DNA from: JBFFXF01 sp041569895
Lineage (GTDB): Bacteria > Planctomycetota > UBA8108 > JACQVS01
Assembly: GCA_041569895.1 (NCBI GenBank)
Contig: JBFFXF010000199.1
Location: 1 to 13,865, forward strand
Reading direction: 5' to 3'
Length of the DNA: 13,865 nucleotides
The notes beneath the pieces were generated by a model. It was not told where the DNA came from and did not search any database. It saw nothing but the letters and a program-made list of their open reading frames with translations. Positions 7,982 through 13,854 of this stretch are shown here, piece after piece (the first letter of the stretch is position 1; each line of letters begins with the position of its first letter). The translations under genes and the position numbers were made by a program.

Positions 7982-8854
7982 GTGTCAACGCCATTCTCGA
8001 GTCGCCTCTCCGCGGGACTCTGCGCGCAGATCGCGTGCGTGCTGGAGGTCTCCGCGCCCAAGCCGGGCAACGTCCACCGGCTGCGCGACTTCGACGATGT
8101 GCGCTACGTCGACTTCCTGCTGTCGGCGGCGGCGGCCGCGCCGGCCCTCGATCGCGCTGTCGAGCGCACGCTCGGCGAGACCATCCTCGACGCGATCGAG
8201 CGCACGCGCCGGGTCGTCGCCACGAACACCAATCTCGGCATTGTCCTGCTGCTCGCGCCTCTCGCCGCCGCGCACGCCGAGGACGACCTGCGCGCGGGCG
8301 TCTCGAGGCGACTCGACTCAACGACGGTGACCGATGCGGATCTCGTCTACCGCGCGATCCGACTGGCGCGACCCGGCGGTCTCGGGAGCGTCGCGGAGGA
8401 GGACGTCGCGGGAAGCCCGACCCGGCCGCTCCGGGACGTGATGGCGCTGGCGGCGGAGCGCGACCTCGTCGCCCGCCAGTATCGCGATCGGTTCGCCGAC
8501 GTGCTCGACCTCGGCGTGCCGGCGCTCTCCGCTCACCTCGACGGCGACGGCGCGGTCGAGGATGCCGTTGTCGCCTGCCACCTGCGTCTCCTGGCGACGC
8601 TCGGCGACTCGCTCATCGAGCGCAAGGCCGGCGCGGCGACGTCCGGCGAGGCGTCCCGGCGGGCGCGGGCGGTGCTCGACGCCGGCTGGCCTCGCAACGA
8701 GCGGGCCCGAGCGTTGCTCGACGATCTCGACCGCTGGCTGCGCTCGGACGGCAATCGACTGAACCCCGGCGCGACGGCCGACCTGACCGCGGCGAGCCTG
8801 TTCGTGGCGCTGCGCGAGGGGATCCTGCGCATTCCAATTCGGCAGGGGAGATGA
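7982..8854 (+). CDS. CitG-family triphosphoribosyl transferase (triphosphoribosyl-dephospho-CoA synthase-like), H4MPT-cluster type
   Basis: The 290-residue protein has the CitG/MdcB (PF01874) landmarks: APKPGNVHR (25-33), TNTNLGIVLLLAPLA (81-95), a DSLIERKAG segment (209-217) and NPGATADLTAASLF (261-274). Classical CitG transfers 5-triphosphoribose from ATP to dephospho-CoA, making an alpha glycosidic bond for the citrate or malonate lyase prosthetic group. No citrate or malonate lyase gene is nearby. The variant KPGNVHR with a following DFDDVRYVDF stretch resembles, from memory, archaeal and methylotroph members rather than citrate-lyase CitG. Position at the head of a pterin/pABA operon suggests a ribosyl transfer in H4MPT synthesis, which is an inference. 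The GTG at 7982 is chosen because the family N-terminus starts just after it; longer in-frame readings run into the divergent cytochrome gene. Confidence 0.85.
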   Translation: MSTPFSSRLSAGLCAQIACVLEVSAPKPGNVHRLRDFDDVRYVDFLLSAAAAAPALDRAVERTLGETILDAIERTRRVVATNTNLGIVLLLAPLAAAHAEDDLRAGVSRRLDSTTVTDADLVYRAIRLARPGGLGSVAEEDVAGSPTRPLRDVMALAAERDLVARQYRDRFADVLDLGVPALSAHLDGDGAVEDAVVACHLRLLATLGDSLIERKAGAATSGEASRRARAVLDAGWPRNERARALLDDLDRWLRSDGNRLNPGATADLTAASLFVALREGILRIPIRQGR

Positions 8855-8874
8855 TAAGACAGATGGGGAGTTGA

Positions 8875-8895
8875 CCCCGGATCGTGATTCCGGGG
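8875..8895. other. Hairpin between the citG-like and PTPS-family genes
   Basis: CCCCGGA at 8875-8881 and TCCGGGG at 8889-8895 form a perfect 7-bp stem with a 7-base loop. There is no T tract, so it may be a processing or attenuation element rather than a terminator; the downstream gene continues on the same strand. Confidence 0.45.
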
Positions 8896-8900
8896 CCGGA

Positions 8901-8924
8901 AAGGGGACGGGGACCGGGGGAGGG
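8901..8924. repeat. Period-6 NNNGGG array that supplies the PTPS-gene Shine-Dalgarno
   Basis: Hexamers AAGGGG, ACGGGG, ACCGGG and GGAGGG lie in phase at 8901-8924. On the other strand they read as CCCNNN words, related to the CCCGNN arrays at 2326 and 13283. The last unit (GGAGGG) is the ribosome binding site 12 bases before the GTG at 8937. Confidence 0.6.
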
Positions 8925-8936
8925 AGACACGCCCAC

Positions 8937-9434
8937 GTGGAACGATACACCGTCCGGGTGACCAAGGACTATCTCGTCTTCTGCGCCGCGCACTTCATAA
9001 CGTACGAGAACAACAAGTGCGAGCGAGTGCATGGGCACAACTACCGAGCCACCGCGGAGATCACCGCGCCGCTCGACGAGAACTTCCTGGTCATCGACTT
9101 CATCGCCCTGAAGGCGATCCTCCGCAAGATCACCGATGAGCTCGACCACCGCGTCCTGCTGCCGCGCGAGAACCCGGTCCTGCGCGTCACCGAGGAGGGC
9201 GACTCGGTCGTGGTCAGCTACGAGGACGCGAAGCGCTGGGTCTTCCCGGCCGAGGACTGCGTCATCCTTCCGATCGCGAACACCACTGCCGAGCTGATCG
9301 CCACCTGGATCGCGAAGCGCATTCGCGAGGAGCTCGACCAGGCCGGCGCGGCGAGCGTCGACCGGCTCGTCGTCGAGGTCGAGGAGAGCGCCGGGCAGTC
9401 AGCACGTTACGAGCTCGTTCCCGGCCGCGACTGA
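8937..9434 (+). CDS. 6-pyruvoyl-tetrahydropterin synthase family protein, PTPS-I/III-like (CE..HGH motif)
   Basis: This 165-residue protein belongs to the COG0720 family, which acts on dihydroneopterin triphosphate. Zinc ligands are His19 (CAAHF) and His32/His34 in CERVHGHNY; other landmarks are VIDF (52-55), LDHRVLLP (69-76), NTTAEL (115-120) and a C-terminal VEVEES. The motif has both Cys28 and Glu29 before HGH. Glu at that place is the mark of PTPS-III, which cleaves to 6-hydroxymethyl-dihydropterin and can replace FolB; Cys alone marks QueD. The Cys-Glu combination has been described for bifunctional PTPS-I/III members. In this operon the hydroxymethylpterin product fits H4MPT (or folate) synthesis better than queuosine. 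The GTG at 8937 with GGAGGG at 8919-8924 is preferred to TTG at 8871, whose extra N-terminus is only translated repeat. Confidence 0.9.
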   Translation: MERYTVRVTKDYLVFCAAHFITYENNKCERVHGHNYRATAEITAPLDENFLVIDFIALKAILRKITDELDHRVLLPRENPVLRVTEEGDSVVVSYEDAKRWVFPAEDCVILPIANTTAELIATWIAKRIREELDQAGAASVDRLVVEVEESAGQSARYELVPGRD

Positions 9435-9506
9435 GACACGCCGCGAGGGTGACGGCGGTCCGTATGTCGTCGCGGGCCGACACCCGGGAACGATGAGAAT
9501 CACGCC

Positions 9507-10304
9507 TTGAACCACAGAGGCACAGAGAACACGGCCAGTGCGGCGACCGATCCCCCGGCCGAGCTCTCCGGTCGTGTCGCCGTCGTCACGGGCTCCTCCA
9601 GCGGCATCGGCCGCGCCGTCGCGGTCGAGCTCGCGGTGGCCGGCGCGGCGGTTCTCGTGCATGCGAACCGCTCGCGTCAGGGGGCGGACAGCACCGCGGA
9701 GGACTGTCGCGCGCGCGGCGCGCGCGCGGAGGTCGTCCTCGCGGACGTCGGCTCGGCGGAGGGCCGGCGGCGTCTGGTCGACGCGGCACGCGCGTTCGGA
9801 GATGTCGACGTCTGGGTCAACAACGCCGGCGCCGACGTACTCACCGGCGACGCGGCGTCGCTGTCCTTCGAGGAGAAGCTCGAGCTCCTCTGGCGCGTCG
9901 ATGTCGAGGGGACGATTCTGCTCTCGCGCGCGATCGGCGAGACGATGCGGAGCCGCGGCGGGTGCATCATCACCATCGGCTGGGACCGCGCCGAGACCGG
10001 CATGGAGGGCGACAGCGGTGAGATGTTCGCGGCCACCAAGGGCGCCGTGATGGCGTTCACGCGCAGCCTGGCGCTGACGCTCGCGCCCGATGTGCGCGTC
10101 AACTGCGTCGCGCCCGGCTGGATCCGCACCAGGTGGGGCGAGGGCGCCTCGCGCGAGTGGCAGGAGCGAGTCCTGCGCGAGACGCCGCTCGGCCGGTGGG
10201 GAACGCCGGCCGACGTCGCGGCGGCCGTGCGGTTTCTCGCCTCGCCCGCGGCGGAGTTCATCACCGGACAGACGATCGCGGTCGACGGCGGCGCGGTGAG
10301 GTGA
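9507..10304 (+). CDS. Short-chain dehydrogenase/reductase with altered catalytic residues
   Basis: The 265-residue product has a complete SDR Rossmann fold: TGSSSGIG (28-35) for the cofactor, HANRSRQ (52-58) whose Arg after strand 2 suggests NADP(H), NNAG (105-108), and the closing PLGRWGTPADVA and GQTIAVDGG segments. The catalytic block is unusual: where FabG has ITIGS...Y...K, this protein reads ITIGWDR...F174AATK178, so Tyr is Phe and the Ser is missing. The nucleotides (ttc) confirm Phe. It could be a pterin or sugar reductase with other acid groups, or a non-catalytic subunit. The only start available is TTG at 9507, whose first codons lie in a repeat-like sequence. The stop overlaps the Shine-Dalgarno of the next gene, so the two are tightly coupled. 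Confidence 0.85.
   Translation: MNHRGTENTASAATDPPAELSGRVAVVTGSSSGIGRAVAVELAVAGAAVLVHANRSRQGADSTAEDCRARGARAEVVLADVGSAEGRRRLVDAARAFGDVDVWVNNAGADVLTGDAASLSFEEKLELLWRVDVEGTILLSRAIGETMRSRGGCIITIGWDRAETGMEGDSGEMFAATKGAVMAFTRSLALTLAPDVRVNCVAPGWIRTRWGEGASREWQERVLRETPLGRWGTPADVAAAVRFLASPAAEFITGQTIAVDGGAVR
9509..9531. repeat. CACAGAG-type dispersed repeat at the SDR gene start
   Basis: The stretch AACCACAGAGGCACAGAGAA contains two CACAGAG words 9 bases apart. It is the kind of 'cacagaggcacagag' sequence that recurs between genes in many environmental genomes (recollection, not a search). Here it lies inside the predicted first codons of the SDR gene (residues 2-8, NHRGTEN). Confidence 0.5.
10298..10304 (+). 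promoter_or_regulatory. Strong Shine-Dalgarno overlapping the SDR stop codon
   Basis: GAGGTGA matches the 16S 3' end complement over seven bases and stands 9 bases before the ATG at 10314. Its last three bases are the SDR stop codon, which implies translational coupling of the two genes. Confidence 0.8.
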
Positions 10305-10313
10305 CTGACGCCG

Positions 10314-11795
10314 ATGACCCAGACGAAGCGGACCGATCCAGACGCCCACGAGAAGATCGCCTTCGTCACCGGCCGCCTCGCCTCGGGACCGCTGCGGCGG
10401 TTGCTCGAGCGCGTCGGACCGGAGCTCGGCCTTCGCTGGGAGGTGATCGAGCTCGCGATCAGCGTCGCGGCCCTGATGACACCCGCCTTCGTCACCCGGC
10501 GACTGCGCGGACCGGTCGACGCGGACCGCATGCTGCTCCCCGGTTACTGCGCTGGCGACCTCGAGAGCGTCCGCGCGGTCGCCGGCGTGCCCGTGGAACG
10601 CGGCCCGAAGGATCTCCGCGCCCTGCCGCGGTGGCTGCGCGGCGAGACGGCGCGCGAGCCCGGCACGGCGCCAGAGGGTTACGGCGCGTACGCGATCGAG
10701 ATCATCGCGGAGATCAACCACGCGCCCGACCTCGACGCGGGATCGATCCGTGATGCCGCCCGGCGCTACCGCGCGAGCGGCGCCGACGTGATCGACGTCG
10801 GTTGCAATCCCGGCTCGACGTGGACCGGGATCGGGGACGTCGTCCGCATGCTCCGAGACGAGGGGCACCGGGTGGCGATCGACACGTTCGACGTCGAGGA
10901 AATCCGCCGAGGCGTCGCGGCGGGCGCCGAGCTCGTCCTCAGCGTCCATGGCGACAACCTCGAGGTGGCCCGCGATCTCGGCTGCGAGGTGGTGGCGATC
11001 CCCGACGATCCGCGGACGCTCGGCGGGCTGGACGAGACGGTGGGCCGGCTGCGCGAGTGGGGCGTGCCCCACCGCATCGATCCGATCATCGAGCCGATCG
11101 GCATCGGACTTGCCGCCTCGCTGTCGCGCTACGTCGAGGTGCGCCGGCGATACCCCGACACGGCGATTCTGATGGGCATCGGCAACCTGACGGAGCTCAC
11201 CGACGTCGACTCCGCGGGCGTCAACGCGCTGCTGATAGGTTTCTGCGAGGAGCTCCACATCGGCAGCGTGCTGACCACCGAGGTGATCAACTGGGCGCGC
11301 GGGTCCGTGCGCGAGATCGATATCGCGCGACGCCTGATGCACCACGCCGTCTCCGAGGGGATCCCGCCGAAGAACATCGTCTCCGACCTGATCTGCCGCG
11401 CCGATCCCGAGATCCTCGAGCAGGGTCAGGAGGCGCTCGACGAGCTCGCCCGCAGCGTCCGCGACCCCAACTTCCGGATCTTCGCCGAGCGGGGCGAGAT
11501 CCACTGCATCAGCCGTGACGTGTACGCGCGGGACGCCGACCCCTTCGAGCTCTTCGACCGTCTTGACGTCGGCGACCCGTCGCACGCGTTCTACCTCGGA
11601 TACGAGATGGCGAAGGCCCTGATCGCGCTCCAGCTCGGGAAGCAGTACCGGCAGGACGAGGCGCTTCGCTGGGGATACCTCACCATCGAGGAGAAGAGCC
11701 ACTACGACCGCCGGCACCCCGAGGCCCGCGGCCGCGCGCGCGAGCGCGGCGACCCGGGGGAGGCCGGCGATACGGAGGCGGACGATGGCGGGTAG
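10314..11795 (+). CDS. Dihydropteroate-synthase-like protein of the H4MPT type (DUF6513 N-terminus)
   Basis: The 493-residue protein has three parts. Residues about 14-110 match the DUF6513-type N-terminus (IAFVTGRLASGPL, VAALMT, LLPGYCAGDL, GPKDLRALP). Residues about 126-345 form a DHPS-like barrel (EINHAPD, GADVIDVGCNPGS, AIDTFD, IEPIGIG). Residues about 385-470 are a further conserved C-terminal region, followed by a charged, probably disordered tail. The folate DHPS end motif (GxSRK) is replaced by MGIGNLTEL, so ordinary 4-aminobenzoate joining is unlikely. Relatives are found with H4MPT genes in archaea, methylotrophs and planctomycetes and are proposed to join hydroxymethylpterin diphosphate to the ribofuranosyl-aminobenzene precursor; this role is inferred. 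GAGGTGA (10298-10304) is an excellent ribosome binding site inside the SDR stop region. The 3' end overlaps pabB by 11 bp. Confidence 0.9.
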   Translation: MTQTKRTDPDAHEKIAFVTGRLASGPLRRLLERVGPELGLRWEVIELAISVAALMTPAFVTRRLRGPVDADRMLLPGYCAGDLESVRAVAGVPVERGPKDLRALPRWLRGETAREPGTAPEGYGAYAIEIIAEINHAPDLDAGSIRDAARRYRASGADVIDVGCNPGSTWTGIGDVVRMLRDEGHRVAIDTFDVEEIRRGVAAGAELVLSVHGDNLEVARDLGCEVVAIPDDPRTLGGLDETVGRLREWGVPHRIDPIIEPIGIGLAASLSRYVEVRRRYPDTAILMGIGNLTELTDVDSAGVNALLIGFCEELHIGSVLTTEVINWARGSVREIDIARRLMHHAVSEGIPPKNIVSDLICRADPEILEQGQEALDELARSVRDPNFRIFAERGEIHCISRDVYARDADPFELFDRLDVGDPSHAFYLGYEMAKALIALQLGKQYRQDEALRWGYLTIEEKSHYDRRHPEARGRARERGDPGEAGDTEADDGG

Positions 11796-13278
11796 CGCGG
11801 GCGAGAGCGGCGCCGGCAGCGCCCCGGTGACCTCCGGCGAGCCGATCGTGCGCGAGCTCGACCCACCGCCTGCGGTCTGGGACGCGTTCCTGCGGCTGCG
11901 GCGACTGCCGGGCGCGATCCTGCTCGACAGCGCGCTCGAGCTCGAGAACCTCGGCCGTTTCTCGTTCGTCACCGCAGACCCGTTCGAGCGGATTCGCATC
12001 GAGACGTCACGCGACGATCCCCGCGATGCGGGACCGAGCGGCGGCCCGTTCGCGACGCTGCGGGTGATCCTGGCCCGCTTCCGCGCGCCGACCGTGCCCG
12101 GGCTGCCGCCGTTTCAGGGCGGCGCGGCCGGGCTGTTCTCTTACTCGCTCGGACGCCACATCGAGCGCCTGCCGCGCCCGGAACGCGACCGCCTCCGCGT
12201 CCCCGACCTCCTGATGGGCATCCACGACTGGGTGCTCGCGTACGACCACGCCGTCAGGCGCGCCTGGATCGTGTCGCACGGGTTCCCGGCGAGCGGCGAC
12301 GATCGGCGGCGACGCGCGCGAGAACGCATCGACCTCGTCATGCGCCTCCTCGATGGCGCACCGCTCGCCGAAGACGCGGGACGTGACTGGCGCGGCGACG
12401 ACGATGCGCTCGGCGACGAGCTGCGGCGGACCTCATGGCCGGTCGGCGACCTGCCCCGCGTCCTGAGCAACTTCGATCGCCCGGCGTACCTCGAGGCGGT
12501 CGGTCGAGCGATCGAGTACGTCCATGCGGGCGACGTCTTCCAGGTCAACCTCTCGCAGCAGCTCTGGGCGCCGCTCGACGCCTCGCCGCTCGAGCTCCAT
12601 CGCCGCCTGCGCGAGCGCAACCCGACCACCTTCGCGGCCTACTTCGAGCCGGCGGACGAAAGTTTCGTCCTCGTCAGCGCGTCGCCGGAGCGCTTCCTGC
12701 GCGTCGACGCCGGCGGTGTCGTCGAGACGCGACCGATCAAGGGCACGCGACCGCGCGGCACGTTCGCGGAGGAGGACCGCTTCTCGCGCGACGCGCTGCG
12801 CGAGAGCTCGAAGGACCGCTCCGAGAACGTCATGATCGTCGACCTCCTGCGCAACGACCTGTCGCGCGTCTGCGCGCCGGGAACCGTCGAGGTCTCCGAT
12901 CTCTTCGGCGTCGAGACCTACCCCTCGATCCACCACCTGGTCTCGGCGGTGCGAGGGCGGCTCGAGCCCGGACGCGACGCGCTCGACCTTCTCGCCGCTG
13001 CGTTTCCCGGCGGATCGGTCACCGGCGCCCCGAAGATCCGCGCCATGGAGATCATCGCCGAGCTCGAGCCCGACGCGCGCGGCGCCTACTGCGGCTGCCT
13101 CGGCTACCTCGGCTTCGACGGCGTCCTGGACACGAGCATCCTGATCCGCACCGCCACCGCGTCCCGTGGCTGGCTGCACTTCCCGGTCGGCGGCGGAATC
13201 GTCGCGGACTCGACCCCGGAGCACGAGTACCGCGAGACGATCGACAAGGCGAGGGGCATGGTGTGGGCGATTGATTAA
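11785..13278 (+). CDS. pabB: Aminodeoxychorismate synthase component I (4-aminobenzoate synthesis)
   Basis: PabB aminates chorismate to 4-amino-4-deoxychorismate, using ammonia from a PabA glutaminase. The 497-residue protein has the chorismate-binding domain from about residue 230 onward: QVNLSQQ (253-259), PIKGTRPRG (317-325) with Lys319, ENVMIVDLLRND (347-358), FPGGSVTGAPKIRAME (407-422) and VGGGIVADSTPEHEYRET near the end. The PIKGT Lys separates PabB from TrpE, which has PIAGT; Lys at this site forms the covalent chorismate intermediate. The N-terminal LLDSA (47-51) differs from the LLES tryptophan-binding motif of TrpE. No pabA or pabC is in the window. The ATG at 11785 has GGAGG (11774-11778) upstream and overlaps the DHPS-like gene, so pABA supply is tied to H4MPT synthesis (4-aminobenzoate is the beta-RFAP synthase substrate). 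Confidence 0.93.
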   Translation: MAGSAGESGAGSAPVTSGEPIVRELDPPPAVWDAFLRLRRLPGAILLDSALELENLGRFSFVTADPFERIRIETSRDDPRDAGPSGGPFATLRVILARFRAPTVPGLPPFQGGAAGLFSYSLGRHIERLPRPERDRLRVPDLLMGIHDWVLAYDHAVRRAWIVSHGFPASGDDRRRRARERIDLVMRLLDGAPLAEDAGRDWRGDDDALGDELRRTSWPVGDLPRVLSNFDRPAYLEAVGRAIEYVHAGDVFQVNLSQQLWAPLDASPLELHRRLRERNPTTFAAYFEPADESFVLVSASPERFLRVDAGGVVETRPIKGTRPRGTFAEEDRFSRDALRESSKDRSENVMIVDLLRNDLSRVCAPGTVEVSDLFGVETYPSIHHLVSAVRGRLEPGRDALDLLAAAFPGGSVTGAPKIRAMEIIAELEPDARGAYCGCLGYLGFDGVLDTSILIRTATASRGWLHFPVGGGIVADSTPEHEYRETIDKARGMVWAID

Positions 13279-13282
13279 CGTC

Positions 13283-13324
13283 CCCGTACCCGTACCCGTT
13301 CCCGTTCCCGTCCCCGTGCCCGAA
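13283..13324. repeat. Seven tandem CCCGNN hexamers directly after pabB
   Basis: Starting 5 bp after the pabB stop, the units are CCCGTA, CCCGTA, CCCGTT, CCCGTT, CCCGTC, CCCGTG and CCCGAA. CCCGT is constant in the first six, and the sixth base takes all four values. It is the same word as the array upstream of msrA. Confidence 0.9.
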
Positions 13325-13357
13325 GAGTCCGCTCGACTCCGCCGGCAAGAAACGGTC

Positions 13358-13384
13358 CGCAGATTACGCAGATTACGCAGATTG
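13358..13384. repeat. Three tandem 9-bp units CGCAGATTA
   Basis: Units at 13358-13366 and 13367-13375 are identical (CGCAGATTA); the third at 13376-13384 ends in G. This 'gcagattacgcagatt' string is AT-rich relative to the genome and is a type seen between genes in many environmental bacteria (recollection). Confidence 0.85.
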
Positions 13385-13403
13385 AGAAACGCTCGTGCTC
13401 GGA

Positions 13404-13440
13404 CATCGGAGTCGGAATCGGTCATCGGAGTCGGAATCGG
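13404..13440. repeat. Perfect 18-bp direct repeat, CATCGGAGTCGGAATCGG
   Basis: Two identical 18-bp copies lie at 13404-13421 and 13423-13440, separated by a single T. Each copy is itself built of TCGGAG, TCGGAA and TCGG words, so it is also a period-6 sequence. Confidence 0.9.
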
Positions 13441-13656
13441 ACCCGACAGTTGAAAAAAGCAGGTCTCTTCCCCGCGTGTCGCCCTTGAAATCAGGGTTGT
13501 TCCGAGCCCCGCCGTCGTCTCGGCAGATCGCACCGCGAGTGAGGTTCGCCGAGAGGCGAAAGCACGCCGCGCGGGCGGTCGGGTACGGGAGGACGACGTC
13601 GGGAAGACGGAACACGGATACGGAGCACGAGCACGGGCCCAACCCCGGCCTGGACG

Positions 13657-13725
13657 GTGGACCGTGACCCGTGGACCGTGACCCGTGGACCGTGTGCCGT
13701 GACCGTGACCGTGACTGTGACCGTC
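13657..13725. repeat. Compound tandem array: 14-bp GTGGACCGTGACCC units then GTGACC hexamers
   Basis: Two perfect 14-bp units (13657-13670, 13671-13684) are followed by a variant (13685-13698, ending GTGTGCC) and then by hexamers GTGACC, GTGACC, GTGACT and GTGACC (13699-13722). The 14-bp unit can be read as GTGGACC plus GTGACCC, so both parts seem to derive from one short word. Confidence 0.9.
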
Positions 13726-13761
13726 GAGCCTCGAAGCGCTTCATGGAAACCTCCGACCGTG

Positions 13762-13812
13762 GGAGAGAAAGAGTTCGTGGCCGCCGGCCCAGTGCGGCGG
13801 CGCTTTCTCTCC
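13762..13812. other. Long two-part hairpin near the right edge
   Basis: GGAGAGAAAG (13762-13771) is perfectly complementary to CTTTCTCTCC (13803-13812). Inside it, GCCGCC (13780-13785) pairs with GGCGGC (13796-13801) around a 10-base loop, leaving an asymmetric internal bulge (8 bases on the left, one on the right). It could be an RNA leader or terminator-like structure for a gene beyond the window, or a mobile repeat. No known RNA family is recognised. Confidence 0.55.
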
Positions 13813-13841
13813 GCGCACGCGGAGCGCAGGGCGGGTCAAGA

Positions 13842-13854
13842 GCGACGAAGTCGC
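13842..13854. other. Small perfect hairpin at the window edge
   Basis: GCGAC (13842-13846) and GTCGC (13850-13854) pair around the loop GAA. Together with the neighbouring 51-bp hairpin it makes the last 100 bases unusually structured; the element is cut by the window end. Confidence 0.45.

Noticed and set aside
8871..8936. TTG at 8871 as the PTPS-family start
   Set aside because: The added 22 residues are Gly/Thr repeat translation, and the GTG at 8937 has a proper GGAGGG.
9399..11999. Open frame of 866 codons on the - strand opposite the SDR, DHPS-like and pabB genes
   Set aside because: It is a mirror of GC-rich coding DNA: Arg/Asp/Val/Ala-rich with no family motifs, while the + strand frames have clear domains.
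11785..13278. Anthranilate synthase component I (trpE)
   Set aside because: PIKGT instead of PIAGT and no LLES motif point to PabB; the operon context is pterin.
13395..13667. A 90-codon open frame after pabB
   Set aside because: It translates through repeats, is Arg/Ser-rich and has no visible ribosome binding site or known motif.
13283..13725. CRISPR array
   Set aside because: Units are 6-18 bp with no spacers of regular length and no cas genes.
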